Source: Streptomyces sp. ISL-96 | GTDB lineage: Bacteria; Actinomycetota; Actinomycetes; Streptomycetales; Streptomycetaceae | Length of the DNA stretch: 64,000 bases | Reading direction: 5' to 3' | Assembly: GCF_018614035.1 (NCBI RefSeq) | Contig: NZ_JAGGPA010000012.1 | Span: 62,001-126,000, forward strand | Position numbers and translations under genes: made by a program | Notes under the pieces: model-generated | What the model was told of the DNA's origin: nothing | What the model saw: the letters and a program-made list of their open reading frames with translations, nothing else | Database searches by the model: none | In this document: piece by piece, positions 39,074 to 48,208 of the stretch | Layout of the letters: each line of letters begins with the position of its first letter | Position numbering within the stretch: the stretch's first letter is position 1

Positions 39074-40005
39074 GAACGGAGGTCCTTACCGGTCAGCTCG
39101 AGAAAGACGTCCTCCAGGGAGTGCCGCTCGACAGAAATGCCGTCCGGCATCACGCCGTGCTGCGCGCACCAGGAGGTGACGGTGGCCAGCAGCTGCGGAT
39201 CGACATTGCCGGTGATCCGGTACGTCCCCGGCGTCAGCTCGACCGCCAGGGTGTCCATGGGGAGCGCCTTGAGCAGCGACGCGACGTCGAGTCCGGGGCG
39301 CCCGGTGAAACGCAACGTGTTCTCGGCGCCGCCGCGGCACAGCTCTTCCGGGCTGCCCTGGGCGATGACCCGGCCCCCGTCGATGATCGCGACGTCGTCG
39401 GCGAGCTGTTCGGCCTCGTCCATGAAGTGGGTGGTGAGGACGACGGTGACGCCGTCCTTTCGGAGCTCGCCGACGAGGTCCCAGGTGGAACGGCGGGCCT
39501 GCGGGTCGAGGCCGGCGGTCGGTTCGTCCAGGAAGACGAGCTCGGGGCGGCCGACGACGGCCATCGCCAGCGCGAGCCGCTGCTGCTGTCCGCCCGAGAG
39601 CCGCCGGTACGTCGTACGTCCGCAGCTGCCGAGGCCCAGGCGTTCTATGAGCGCGTCGACGTCCAGGGGGTGGGCGTGCAGTTTCGCCACGTGGCGCAGC
39701 ATCTCGTCGGCCCTGGCCCCCGAGTACACGCCGCCGGACTGGAGCATCACCCCGATCCGGGGGCGCAGCTCGGTCGCGTCGGCGACCGGGTCGAGGCCGA
39801 GGACGCGTACGGTCCCGGCGTCCGGCCTGCGGTAGCCCTCGCAGGTCTCGATGGTCGTGGTCTTTCCGGCGCCGTTGGGGCCGAGGACGGCGGTGACCGC
39901 GCCCGGACGGACCTCCAGGTCGAGGCCGTCGACCGCGGTCTTGTTTCCGTACCGCTTGACCAGTCCTGAGACCTGGACGGCGACCTGGGCGGTCTCGCTT
40001 CTCAT
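39070..40005 (-). CDS. ABC transporter ATP-binding protein
   Basis: The 311-residue ATPase has Walker A LGPNGAGKTTT near residues 40-50, the signature RLSGGQQQRLALA near 140, Walker B LVFLDEPTAGLDPQ near 160, and a His switch VLTTHFMDE. A DUF4162-like C-terminal region follows, as in DrrA-type exporters. It is the first gene of the two-gene exporter operon and is divergent from sufR. Confidence 0.9.
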   Translation of the reverse strand: MRSETAQVAVQVSGLVKRYGNKTAVDGLDLEVRPGAVTAVLGPNGAGKTTTIETCEGYRRPDAGTVRVLGLDPVADATELRPRIGVMLQSGGVYSGARADEMLRHVAKLHAHPLDVDALIERLGLGSCGRTTYRRLSGGQQQRLALAMAVVGRPELVFLDEPTAGLDPQARRSTWDLVGELRKDGVTVVLTTHFMDEAEQLADDVAIIDGGRVIAQGSPEELCRGGAENTLRFTGRPGLDVASLLKALPMDTLAVELTPGTYRITGNVDPQLLATVTSWCAQHGVMPDGISVERHSLEDVFLELTGKDLRS

Positions 40006-40166
40006 GCGAGGAAGTCTAGAGAGGGCGCCGGTGCCGGTAGGCCGGGGGTTCCCGTCAGGGACGGAAACCCCCTGGTCAAGAACGTCAAGTCGGTCGGAGT
40101 GACCGAAAGGTCCGTTCTGTGCCCGCGCCGTCCGGCGGCGGTGAAGGCGCGCTCGCGTCCGTCGGT

Positions 40167-40195
40167 TTGATCATTTCCGCAGGTCAGGTTAGGTG
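40167..40195 (+). promoter_or_regulatory. Candidate upstream suf promoter (P1)
   Basis: TTGATC at 40167-40172 and TAGGTG at 40190-40195 are exactly 17 bases apart, fitting a vegetative promoter directed toward sufR. The predicted start near 40202 gives a 5' leader of about 70 bases. The -10 is embedded in the iron box. Confidence 0.5.
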
Positions 40196-40202
40196 TGCCT
40201 AA
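40184..40202 (+). promoter_or_regulatory. Iron box (DmdR1/IdeR-type) over the suf P1 -10 element
   Basis: TCAGGTTAGGTGTGCCTAA matches 14 of 19 positions of the actinobacterial iron-box consensus and contains the palindrome TTAGG-N4-CCTAA. DmdR/IdeR proteins bind such sites with Fe2+ and usually repress. Overlap with the -10 predicts repression of suf (and possibly of the divergent ABC pair) in iron-replete cells. Confidence 0.6.
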
Positions 40203-40238
40203 GTGATGCAGCCCACCGGGGCTTGATCGAGACGCGGG

Positions 40239-40268
40239 TTGTCACGCTCTGAGGAATTACGCAACAAT
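40239..40268 (+). promoter_or_regulatory. Candidate proximal suf promoter (P2), leaderless
   Basis: TTGTCA at 40239-40244 and AACAAT at 40263-40268 with an 18-base spacer place the transcription start at about the GTG codon at 40275. No ribosome-binding site precedes that codon at a useful distance, consistent with a leaderless mRNA. Confidence 0.5.
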
Positions 40269-40275
40269 GGTGTTG
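40262..40275 (+). promoter_or_regulatory. SufR operator CAAC-N6-GTTG
   Basis: A perfect CAAC (40262-40265), six-base spacer and GTTG (40272-40275) palindrome overlaps the P2 -10 and the first base of sufR. I recall this spacing and sequence as the SufR operator reported for the sufRBDCSU operon of Streptomyces avermitilis. Binding here would block P2, giving negative autoregulation. Confidence 0.78.
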
Positions 40276-41039
40276 TGAAATACGGTGTGAGTTCGACTGA
40301 GCCTCCCCAGGAGGAGCTCGCGACCGGTGAGCGCTCGACGCGCAACCGGATCGCGCGGTCAGTCCTGGACCACGGCCCGTCCACCGCCGCCGATCTCGCG
40401 AAACGCCTCGGCCTCACCCAGGCCGCCGTCCGCCGCCACCTCGACTCGCTCGTCGCCGAGAACGTCGTCGAGCCCCGTGAGCAGCGCGTGTACGGCACCA
40501 GGACCCGGGGCAGGCCGGCCAAGGTTTTCGCGCTCACCGACTGCGGCAGGGACGCCTTCGACCAGTCCTACGACAAGCTCGCGGCCGAGGCCCTGCACTG
40601 GATCTCCCAAGCGGCCGGCGGCGGCGAAAAGGGCGAGGCGGCAGTCGCCGCGTTTGCCCGCGCGCGGTTCGCCGCCCAGGCTGGGGCGTACCGGAAAGTG
40701 GTAGAGGCGGCCGCCCCCGAGGAGCGGACCGAGGCGCTTGCCAAGGCCTTGTCGGCCGACGGGTACGCTGCTACGGCGCGTAACGCACCGGTCGGAGAGC
40801 AGCTCTGCCAGCACCACTGCCCGGTCGCCCATGTCGCCGAGCAGTATCCGCAGCTGTGCGAGGCGGAGACGGAGTTCTTCTCCGAACTGCTCGGGACGCA
40901 TGTGCAGCGTCTGGCCACCATCGCCCACGGCGACGGGGTGTGCACGACGTTCATTCCGCGCAGCAGCAGCACAGCACAGAGCACACAAACCGCAAATTCA
41001 GCATCTTCTGCAAGTACGGCCGGGAGGAACCCCGCATGA
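40275..41039 (+). CDS. sufR: Fe-S cluster-sensing repressor SufR
   Basis: The 254-residue protein has an N-terminal winged helix-turn-helix ([21 protein letters not shown] near residues 36-56) with a RGRPAKVF wing. The C-terminal sensor domain carries the cysteines expected for a [4Fe-4S] cluster: CQHHC and a third Cys in PQLCEAE (about residues 177-198). Holo-SufR represses the suf operon; loss of the cluster under oxidative stress or iron starvation derepresses it. GTG 40275 is chosen because a leaderless promoter and the operator abut it. Its stop overlaps sufB by four bases (ATGA). The final 30 residues are Ser/Thr/Ala-rich and probably disordered. Confidence 0.93.
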   Translation: MKYGVSSTEPPQEELATGERSTRNRIARSVLDHGPSTAADLAKRLGLTQAAVRRHLDSLVAENVVEPREQRVYGTRTRGRPAKVFALTDCGRDAFDQSYDKLAAEALHWISQAAGGGEKGEAAVAAFARARFAAQAGAYRKVVEAAAPEERTEALAKALSADGYAATARNAPVGEQLCQHHCPVAHVAEQYPQLCEAETEFFSELLGTHVQRLATIAHGDGVCTTFIPRSSSTAQSTQTANSASSASTAGRNPA

Positions 41040-42457
41040 CTCTCCCCACGGAGACTGCCCACCCCGAACTCGAGGGCCTGGGTACGTACGAATTCGGCTG
41101 GGCCGACTCCGACACGGCAGGCGCGACGGCCAAGCGCGGCCTCTCCGAGGAGGTCGTCCGCGACATCTCGGCGAAGAAGAACGAGCCCGAGTGGATGCTG
41201 AAGCTGCGGCTGAAGGGCCTCAAGCTGTTCGGCAAGAAGCCCATGCCGAGCTGGGGCGCCGACCTGTCGGGCATCGACTTCGACAACATCAAGTACTTCG
41301 TGCGCTCCACGGAGAAGCAGGCGGAGTCCTGGGAGGACCTGCCCGAGGACATCAAGAACACGTACGACAAGCTCGGCATCCCCGAGGCGGAGAAGCAGCG
41401 CCTCGTCGCCGGTGTCGCGGCCCAGTACGAGTCCGAGGTCGTCTACCACCAGATCCGTGAGGACCTGGAGGAGCAGGGCGTCATCTTCCTCGACACGGAC
41501 ACCGCGCTGAAGACGCACCCGGAGCTCTTCCAGGAATACTTCGGCACGGTCATCCCGGTCGGTGACAACAAGTTCGCGTCGCTGAACTCGGCCGTGTGGT
41601 CCGGCGGCTCGTTCATCTACGTCCCCAAGGGCGTGCAGGTCGACATCCCGCTCCAGGCCTACTTCCGTATCAACACGGAGAACATGGGCCAGTTCGAGCG
41701 GACGCTGATCATCGTCGACGAGGACGCCTACGTTCACTACGTCGAGGGCTGCACCGCCCCGATCTACTCCTCCGACTCGCTGCACAGCGCCGTCGTGGAG
41801 ATCATCGTGAAGAAGGGCGGCCGCTGCCGCTACACGACCATCCAGAACTGGTCGAACAACGTCTACAACCTGGTCACCAAGCGCGCCGTGGCGTACGAGG
41901 GCGCGACCATGGAGTGGGTCGACGGCAACATCGGCTCCAAGGTGACGATGAAGTACCCGGCCGTCTACCTGATGGGCGAGCACGCCAAGGGCGAGACGCT
42001 GTCGATCGCCTTCGCGGGCGAGGGCCAGCACCAGGACGCCGGCTCCAAGATGGTCCACATGGCGCCGAACACCTCCTCGAACATCGTCTCCAAGTCGGTG
42101 GCGCGAGGCGGCGGCCGGACCTCCTACCGCGGTCTCGTCGAGATCGGCGAGGGCGCCGCGGGCTCGAAGTCCAACGTGCTCTGCGACGCGCTGCTCGTCG
42201 ACACGATCTCCCGCTCCGACACGTACCCGTACGTCGACGTGCGCGAGGACGACGTGTCCATGGGCCACGAGGCGACCGTCTCCAAGGTCTCCGACGACCA
42301 GCTCTTCTACCTGATGAGCCGCGGCATGACCGAGTTCGAGGCCATGGCGATGATCGTCCGCGGCTTCGTCGAGCCGATCGCCAAGGAGCTGCCGATGGAG
42401 TACGCCCTGGAGCTCAACCGGCTGATCGAGCTGCAGATGGAAGGTTCGGTCGGTTAG
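41036..42457 (+). CDS. sufB: Fe-S cluster assembly scaffold subunit SufB
   Basis: The 473-residue protein is the scaffold subunit of the SufBCD complex. Conserved features include the [20 protein letters not shown] strand near residue 185, [16 protein letters not shown] near 240-255 with the region of the conserved Cys in VEGCTAPI, and the C-terminal [25 protein letters not shown] 41036 overlaps the sufR stop. The length matches actinobacterial SufB without an intein, which some mycobacterial homologues carry. Confidence 0.96.
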   Translation: MTLPTETAHPELEGLGTYEFGWADSDTAGATAKRGLSEEVVRDISAKKNEPEWMLKLRLKGLKLFGKKPMPSWGADLSGIDFDNIKYFVRSTEKQAESWEDLPEDIKNTYDKLGIPEAEKQRLVAGVAAQYESEVVYHQIREDLEEQGVIFLDTDTALKTHPELFQEYFGTVIPVGDNKFASLNSAVWSGGSFIYVPKGVQVDIPLQAYFRINTENMGQFERTLIIVDEDAYVHYVEGCTAPIYSSDSLHSAVVEIIVKKGGRCRYTTIQNWSNNVYNLVTKRAVAYEGATMEWVDGNIGSKVTMKYPAVYLMGEHAKGETLSIAFAGEGQHQDAGSKMVHMAPNTSSNIVSKSVARGGGRTSYRGLVEIGEGAAGSKSNVLCDALLVDTISRSDTYPYVDVREDDVSMGHEATVSKVSDDQLFYLMSRGMTEFEAMAMIVRGFVEPIAKELPMEYALELNRLIELQMEGSVG

Positions 42458-42514
42458 TACCGCCCCACCGCAGCGACAGATTCTTTGACCCAGAGAGAGA
42501 GCACTACGACAGCC

Positions 42515-43693
42515 ATGGCTGAGGCTCAGAACATTCCGGTGGGCTCCACGACCGCCGGGTCCATCGCGGTGGCCGCCGAGTCCACCGTCGCCACGCGCAT
42601 GAGCGCCCCGCCGTCCTTCGACGTCGCGGACTTCCCGGTCCCGCACGGCCGCGAGGAGGAGTGGCGCTTCACGCCGCTGGAGCGCCTGCGCGGGCTGCAC
42701 GACGGCACCGCCGAGGCCGGCGGCGTACTCACCGTCGAGGTGACCGCCCCCGAGGGCGTCACCGTCGAGACGGTGGACCGCTCCGACGCGCGGCTCGGCA
42801 AGGCCGGCACCCCGGTGGACCGCGTGGCCGCTCAGGCGTACAGCTCCTTCGAGAAGGCCTCGGTCGTCTCGGTGCCCAAGGAAGCCGTACTGACCGAGCC
42901 CATCCGGATCGCCGTGCACGGCGAGGGCGGCACCGCCTACGGCCACCAGGTCGTCGAGCTGGGCGCCTTCGCCGAGGCTGTCGTCGTCATCGACCACACC
43001 GGTGACGCCGTGCTCGCCGCCAACGTCGACTTCGTCGTCGGCGACGGCGCGAAGCTGACCGTCGTGTCCGTCCAGGACTGGGACGACACGGCCGTGCACG
43101 TCGCCCAGCACAATGCGCTGATCGGCCGCGATGCCTCGTTCAAGTCGGTCGTGGTGACCTTCGGCGGCGATCTCGTACGCCTCAACCCCCAGGTGCAGTA
43201 CGCCGGCACCGGCGGCGAGGCCGAGCTCTTCGGCCTGTACTTCACCGACGCGGGCCAGCACCAGGAGCACCGCCTCCTGGTCGACCACAACACCCCGCAC
43301 TGTAAGTCGAACGTCGCCTACAAGGGCGCGCTCCAGGGTGATGGCGCGCACGCCGTATGGATCGGCGACGTGCTGATCCAGGCCGCCGCCGAGGGTACGG
43401 ACACGTACGAGCTGAACCGCAACCTCGTCCTCACGGACGGCGCGCGCGTCGACTCGGTCCCGAACCTGGAGATCGAGACCGGCGAGATCGTCGGCGCCGG
43501 CCACGCCTCGGCGACCGGCCGCTTCGACGACGAGCAGCTCTTCTACCTCATGTCGCGCGGCATCAGGGCCGACGAGGCCCGCCGCCTCGTCGTCCGCGGC
43601 TTCTTCGCGGAGCTCGTCCAGCAGATCGGTCTGCCCGACGTCGAGGAACGCCTCCTCGCCAAGATCGACGCGGAGCTGGAGGCGTCCGTCTGA
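42515..43693 (+). CDS. sufD: Fe-S cluster assembly subunit SufD
   Basis: The 392-residue protein is a SufB paralogue. The FPVPHGREEEWRFTPLERL N-terminal motif is near residue 35. The beta-helix core runs from about 130 to 330, and the conserved C-terminal motif [17 protein letters not shown] is followed by EARRLVVRGFF. It forms the SufBC2D scaffold with SufB and SufC. ATG 42515 follows an AGAGAGAG stretch and gives the family start MAEAQNI. Its stop overlaps the next start by one base. Confidence 0.95.
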   Translation: MAEAQNIPVGSTTAGSIAVAAESTVATRMSAPPSFDVADFPVPHGREEEWRFTPLERLRGLHDGTAEAGGVLTVEVTAPEGVTVETVDRSDARLGKAGTPVDRVAAQAYSSFEKASVVSVPKEAVLTEPIRIAVHGEGGTAYGHQVVELGAFAEAVVVIDHTGDAVLAANVDFVVGDGAKLTVVSVQDWDDTAVHVAQHNALIGRDASFKSVVVTFGGDLVRLNPQVQYAGTGGEAELFGLYFTDAGQHQEHRLLVDHNTPHCKSNVAYKGALQGDGAHAVWIGDVLIQAAAEGTDTYELNRNLVLTDGARVDSVPNLEIETGEIVGAGHASATGRFDDEQLFYLMSRGIRADEARRLVVRGFFAELVQQIGLPDVEERLLAKIDAELEASV

Positions 43694-44010
43694 TGGCCTT
43701 CGTCAAAGCCTGTGCGCTGAGTGAGCTGGAGGACGACACCCCGAAACGGGTGGAGCTCGACGGCACCCCGGTGTCCATCGTCCGCACCGAGGGCGAGGTG
43801 TACGCGATCAACGACATCTGCTCGCACGCGAACGTCTCCCTCTCGGAGGGCGAGGTGGAGGACTGCATGATCGAGTGCTGGCTGCACGGCTCGAGCTTCG
43901 ACCTCCGCACCGGCAAGCCCTCCGGCCTTCCCGCGACGCGCCCCGTCCCCGTTTACCCCGTAAAGATCCAAGGGGACGATGTGCTCGTCTCCGTCACCCA
44001 GGAGTCTTGA
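43693..44010 (+). CDS. Rieske [2Fe-2S] ferredoxin of the suf operon
   Basis: The 105-residue soluble protein is a complete Rieske-type ferredoxin, with the cluster motifs CSHANV (Cys/His near residues 46-48) and CWLHGS (Cys/His near 65-68). It resembles ferredoxin subunits of ring-hydroxylating oxygenases, but no oxygenase is near. Its fixed location between sufD and sufC in actinobacteria suggests it donates electrons for cluster assembly, which is inference. It overlaps sufD by one base (TGATG) and ends 7 bases before sufC. Confidence 0.9.
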   Translation: MAFVKACALSELEDDTPKRVELDGTPVSIVRTEGEVYAINDICSHANVSLSEGEVEDCMIECWLHGSSFDLRTGKPSGLPATRPVPVYPVKIQGDDVLVSVTQES

Positions 44011-44017
44011 GACACCC

Positions 44018-44782
44018 ATGGCAACGCTTGAAATCCGCGACCTGCATGTTTCCGTCGAGGCCGACAACGCCACGAAGGAGATCCTCAAGGGCGTCGACCT
44101 GACCGTGAAGCAGGGCGAGACCCACGCCATCATGGGCCCCAACGGCTCCGGCAAGTCCACCCTCGCGTACTCGATCGCGGGTCACCCCAAGTACACGATC
44201 ACCAGCGGCACCGTCACCCTCGACGGCGAGGACGTGCTGGAGATGACCGTCGACGAGCGTGCCCGCGCCGGCATGTTCCTCGCCATGCAGTACCCGGTCG
44301 AGGTCCCCGGCGTCTCGGTCTCCAACTTCCTGCGTACGTCGGCGACGGCGATGCGCGGCGAGGCCCCCAAGCTGCGCACTTGGGTGAAGGAGGTCAAGAC
44401 CGCCATGGAGACCCTCCAGATGGACCCGGCCTTCGCCGAGCGCAACGTCAACGAGGGCTTCTCCGGCGGTGAGAAGAAGCGCCACGAGATCCTTCAGCTG
44501 GAGCTCCTCAAGCCGAAGATCGCGATCCTCGACGAGACCGACTCCGGCCTCGACGTCGACGCGCTGCGCCAGGTCTCCGAGGGCGTCAACCGCGTCCACT
44601 CGACCGGCGAGGTCGGCACGCTGCTGATCACGCACTACACGCGCATCCTGCGCTACATCAAGCCGGACTTCGTCCACGTCTTCGCCAACGGCAGGATCGT
44701 GGCGTCCGGTGGCCCCGAGCTGGCCGACGAGCTCGAGGCCGAGGGCTACGAGAAGTACACGAAGGGTGGCGTAACCGCGTGA
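44018..44782 (+). CDS. sufC: Fe-S assembly ATPase SufC
   Basis: The 254-residue ABC-type ATPase powers the SufBCD scaffold. Walker A is GPNGSGKST near residue 37, the signature is FSGGEKKRHEILQ near 149 and Walker B is IAILDETDSGLDVDAL near 170. The His switch is LLITHYTR. ATG 44018 is used; an in-frame extension would run back into the ferredoxin gene. The stop overlaps sufS by four bases. Confidence 0.96.
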   Translation: MATLEIRDLHVSVEADNATKEILKGVDLTVKQGETHAIMGPNGSGKSTLAYSIAGHPKYTITSGTVTLDGEDVLEMTVDERARAGMFLAMQYPVEVPGVSVSNFLRTSATAMRGEAPKLRTWVKEVKTAMETLQMDPAFAERNVNEGFSGGEKKRHEILQLELLKPKIAILDETDSGLDVDALRQVSEGVNRVHSTGEVGTLLITHYTRILRYIKPDFVHVFANGRIVASGGPELADELEAEGYEKYTKGGVTA

Positions 44783-46035
44783 CACAGCTGCCGGGCCTTC
44801 TCGACACCGAGGCGATCCGCAAGGACTTCCCCATCCTGGATCGTGTGGTCCACGACGGGAAGAAGATCGTTTACCTGGACAACGCGGCGACTTCGCAAAA
44901 GCCGCGCCAGGTCCTCGACGCGCTGAACGCGTACTACGAGCGGAGCAACGCCAACGTCCACCGCGGCGTCCACGTGCTCGCCGAGGAGGCCACGGCGCTG
45001 TACGAGGGCGCCCGCGACAAGGTCGCCGCCTTCATCAACGCGCCGAGCCGCAACGAGGTCATCTTCACCAAGAACGCCTCCGAGTCGCTCAACCTCGTGG
45101 CGAACATGCTGGGCTGGGCCGACGAGCCCTACCGCGTGGACGCCGAGACCGAGATCGTCATCACGGAGATGGAGCACCACTCCAACATCGTGCCGTGGCA
45201 GCTGCTCTCGCAGCGCACCGGCGCGAAGCTGAAGTGGTTCGGCATCACCGACGACGGCCGCCTCGACCTGTCCAACATCGACGAGATCATCACCGAGAAG
45301 ACGAAGATCGTCTCCTTCACGCTGGTCTCGAACATCATGGGCACGATCAACCCGGTCGACGCGATCATCCGCCGCGCCCAGGAGGTCGGCGCGCTGGTGT
45401 GCATCGACGCCTCGCAGGCGGCGCCGCACATGGCGCTCGACGTACAGGCGCTCCAGGCCGACTTCGTGGCCTTCACCGGACATAAGATGGTCGGCCCGAC
45501 CGGCATCGGTGTCCTCTGGGGCCGCCAGGAGCTGCTGGAGGACCTTCCGCCGTTCCTCGGTGGCGGCGAGATGATCGAGACCGTGTCGATGAGCTCGTCG
45601 ACGTACGCTCCGGCTCCGCACAAGTTCGAGGCGGGTACGCCCCCGATCGCCCAGGCCGTCGGCCTCGGCGCGGCCGTGGACTACCTGACCGCGATCGGCA
45701 TGGACAAGATCGCCGCGCACGAGCACGCGATCACCGAGTACGCCGTCAAGCGGCTCAGCGAGGTCGAGGGCCTGCGGATCATCGGCCCGACGACCGCCGA
45801 GGACCGCGGGGCGACGATTTCGTTCGTACTCGGCGACATCCACCCGCACGACGTGGGTCAAGTACTCGACGAGCTGGGCATCGCGGTCCGGGTCGGCCAC
45901 CACTGCGCGCGGCCTGTCTGCCTGCGGTACGGAATTCCTGCGACCACGCGAGCGTCGTTCTATCTGTACTCCACGCCGGCCGAGGTCGATGCCCTGGTCG
46001 ACGGTCTGGAGCACGTCCGGAACTTCTTCGGTTAA
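44779..46035 (+). CDS. sufS: Cysteine desulfurase SufS
   Basis: The 418-residue PLP enzyme releases sulfur from cysteine for cluster assembly. It carries the PLP-binding lysine in FTGHKMVGPTG near residue 236 and the persulfide cysteine in VGHHCARPVC near residue 375, the short loop of the group II (SufS/CsdA) type. The start is GTG 44779 overlapping sufC. sufU, its sulfur acceptor, follows 12 bases later. Confidence 0.96.
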   Translation: MTQLPGLLDTEAIRKDFPILDRVVHDGKKIVYLDNAATSQKPRQVLDALNAYYERSNANVHRGVHVLAEEATALYEGARDKVAAFINAPSRNEVIFTKNASESLNLVANMLGWADEPYRVDAETEIVITEMEHHSNIVPWQLLSQRTGAKLKWFGITDDGRLDLSNIDEIITEKTKIVSFTLVSNIMGTINPVDAIIRRAQEVGALVCIDASQAAPHMALDVQALQADFVAFTGHKMVGPTGIGVLWGRQELLEDLPPFLGGGEMIETVSMSSSTYAPAPHKFEAGTPPIAQAVGLGAAVDYLTAIGMDKIAAHEHAITEYAVKRLSEVEGLRIIGPTTAEDRGATISFVLGDIHPHDVGQVLDELGIAVRVGHHCARPVCLRYGIPATTRASFYLYSTPAEVDALVDGLEHVRNFFG

Positions 46036-46047
46036 GGGCTGGGGATC

Positions 46048-46512
46048 GTGAAGCTTGATTCGATGTACCAGGAAGTCATCCTGGACCACTACAAGCACCC
46101 GCACGGGCGGGGCTTGCGGGACGGCGACGCAGAGGTGCACCACGTCAACCCGACGTGCGGCGACGAGATCACGCTGCGCGTGAAGTACGACGGTGCCACC
46201 ATCGCCGACGTCTCGTACGAGGGCCAGGGCTGTTCCATCAGCCAGGCCAGCGCCTCCGTGCTGAACGATCTGCTGGTCGGCAAGGAGCTGGCCGAGGCGC
46301 AGAAGATCCAGGCGGCCTTCCTGGAACTGATGCAGTCCAAGGGCCAGATCGAGCCGGACGACGCGATGGAGGAGGTACTGGAGGACGCGGTCGCGTTCGC
46401 CGGTGTCTCGAAGTATCCGGCGCGTGTGAAATGTGCTCTGCTGAGCTGGATGGCATGGAAGGACGCGACGGCCCAGGCACTGGGCGAGAGCGCCGAGAGG
46501 AAGACCGCATGA
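46048..46512 (+). CDS. sufU: Zinc-dependent sulfurtransferase SufU
   Basis: The 154-residue SufU-type (IscU-like) protein has the zinc ligand/active-site cysteines in NPTCGDEI near residue 35, GQGCSISQASAS near 60 and RVKCALLSW near 128. The 18-20 residue insertion between the second and third cysteines is typical of SufU rather than IscU. In Gram-positives SufU accepts sulfur from SufS. GTG 46048; its stop overlaps sufT by four bases. Confidence 0.94.
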   Translation: MKLDSMYQEVILDHYKHPHGRGLRDGDAEVHHVNPTCGDEITLRVKYDGATIADVSYEGQGCSISQASASVLNDLLVGKELAEAQKIQAAFLELMQSKGQIEPDDAMEEVLEDAVAFAGVSKYPARVKCALLSWMAWKDATAQALGESAERKTA

Positions 46513-46886
46513 GCGAGAACGCGACACCCACCGCTGCGACATCCACCGAGGGCGAGACCGAGGTCGTGACGACCAAGCCGGCCACCGAGGAGGAGGTCCG
46601 CGAGGCTCTGTACGACGTGGTCGACCCCGAGCTGGGCATCGACGTCGTCAATCTCGGCCTGATCTACGGCGTCCACATCGACGACTCGAACATCGCCACG
46701 CTCGACATGACGCTGACGTCCGCGGCCTGCCCGCTGACCGACGTCATCGAGGACCAGGCGAAGTCGGCGACCGAGGGGATCGTCAACGAGCTGAAGATCA
46801 ACTGGGTCTGGATGCCGCCGTGGGGTCCGGACAAGATCACGGACGACGGCCGCGAGCAGCTTCGCGCGCTCGGCTTCAACGTCTGA
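46509..46886 (+). CDS. sufT: SufT/MIP18-family Fe-S assembly factor
   Basis: The 125-residue protein has a Thr/Glu-rich leader of about 28 residues and then the DUF59/MIP18 domain: DVVDPELGIDVVNLGLIYG near residues 38-56, the conserved reactive Cys in LTSAACPLTD near 77, and VWMPPWGPD. It helps in Fe-S cluster maturation or delivery. It is the last gene of the suf operon; the terminator that should follow is split by the IS element. Confidence 0.93.
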   Translation: MSENATPTAATSTEGETEVVTTKPATEEEVREALYDVVDPELGIDVVNLGLIYGVHIDDSNIATLDMTLTSAACPLTDVIEDQAKSATEGIVNELKINWVWMPPWGPDKITDDGREQLRALGFNV

Positions 46887-46900
46887 GTTCAGTAGTACGG

Positions 46901-46916
46901 CAGTGAAGAGGCCCCC
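46901..46916 (+). terminator. Left half of a terminator hairpin split by the IS element
   Basis: CAGTGAAGAGGCCCCC is the exact reverse complement of 48243-48258. The two halves lie just outside the IS ends and between convergent genes (sufT and a membrane protein). They would form a 16-bp stem with a short loop if the IS were absent. Confidence 0.82.
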
Positions 46917-46926
46917 GGCATCCCTT

Positions 46927-46950
46927 GAGTTCTAGTAGTCGTCGCAACAC
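46927..46950 (+). repeat. IS30 left terminal inverted repeat
   Basis: GAGTTCTAGTAGTCGTCGCA and the next four bases ACAC match 18 of 24 positions of the complement of the right end. The shared core is GTCGTNGCAACAC. Confidence 0.72.
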
Positions 46951-46968
46951 CCCAGCTCAAGGGGTGCG

Positions 46969-48196
46969 ATGGACTTCGAGGTACGCAAGGACCGGGGGCC
47001 GCAGGGCAGGAAGAAGCTGGTCCGAGAGCGGGCGGCATACTTCCAGCTCATGCAGCAGGGCTACAGCAGTAGGGAAGCCTGCCGGATCGTTGGTATCGAC
47101 GCCCGGACCGGCAAGAAGTGGCGCAACGGAAGCCACGCATACGCGGGCAGGCCGAAGGCGGCTCCACCAGCACAGGTGGAGCCGCCGGTCTCGTCCCGCT
47201 ACCTGTGCGAGGCCGACCGCATCCACATAGCCGACCGGCTGCGGGAGAGGGCTTCCGTCCGCACCATCGCAGCGGAACTCGGACGAAGCCCGTCCACAAT
47301 CAGCCGGGAGATACGCCGCAACGGCATTCTCCTGCGCAAGGACAGCTTCTCGCTGGGCCTACCGGCCCCATGCCGCCCAGGACCGGGCAAACGCGCGCCG
47401 GCCCCGGCCCAAGCCCGGCAAGATCGGCACGAACCTGGAGTTGCGGGACTTCATCCAGGAACACCTGACCCTGCGGTGGAGCCCGGAGCAGATCTGTCAC
47501 GCTCTGCGCAGACGGTTCCCCGGCCGGCCGGAGATGCACGTGACCCACGAGACGATCTACCAGGCCCTCTACGTCCAAGGCCGCGGCGAACTCCGCCGCG
47601 AACTCACCAAAGCCCTGCGGACCGGATGCGCCCGGCGCCGCCCGCATCGTATGTCCCACAAGCGATCGCCGCGCTCTTCGTTCCCGATGGTGCTGATCAG
47701 CGACCGGCCGGCAGAAGTCACCGACCGGGCCGTCCCAGGCCACTGGGAGGGCGACCTCATCATCGGGGCGAACTCCCGCTCAGCCATCGGCACACTCGTC
47801 GAACGCACCACCCGCTACGTGATGCTCGTCCACCTGCCGACGGGCCACGGAGCGGCCGCCACGAGGGACGCATTGATCGAGACCGTGCAAAACCTCCCGC
47901 CCCATCTGCGGCGGTCCCTGACCTGGGACCAGGGAGGCGAGATGGCTGCCCACCGGGCGTTCACCGTCGCCACGGACATCCCGGTCTACTTCTGCAACCC
48001 CGCCAGCCCCTGGCAGCGCGGATCGAACGAGAACACCAACGGCCTCCTGCGGCAGTACTTCCGCAAGGGAACAGACCTCAACCTCCACACCCGAGAGCAC
48101 CTGGACACCGTCGCCGCCGAACTCAACAGCCGCCCACGCAAAACGCTCGGCTGGGAAACCCCAGCCGAGCGCCTGTCTAAACTGCTCGCGGCCTGA
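46969..48196 (+). pseudogene. IS30-family transposase, frameshifted
   Basis: The N-terminal 128 codons (from ATG 46969, after AAGGGG) encode the helix-turn-helix part (GYSSREACRIVGIDARTGKKW and RTIAAELGRSPSTISREIRRNG, two separate helices). The frame then shifts by +1 near 47340-47352. From about 47351 the next frame continues as AYRPHAAQDRANARRPRPKP and the DDE catalytic domain: GHWEGDLIIG with the first Asp, LTWDQGGEM with the second, and SPWQRGSNENTNGLLRQYF with the Glu. The stop is at 48194-48196. One extra base (or two missing) explains it. Programmed frameshifting is possible but not the rule for IS30. Confidence 0.85.
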
Positions 48197-48208
48197 TCAA
48201 CCGACCAC

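Noticed and set aside
40568..43504. A minus-strand open frame of about 980 codons across sufR-sufD
   Set aside because: It is antisense to well-identified suf genes and composed of shadow-type sequence.
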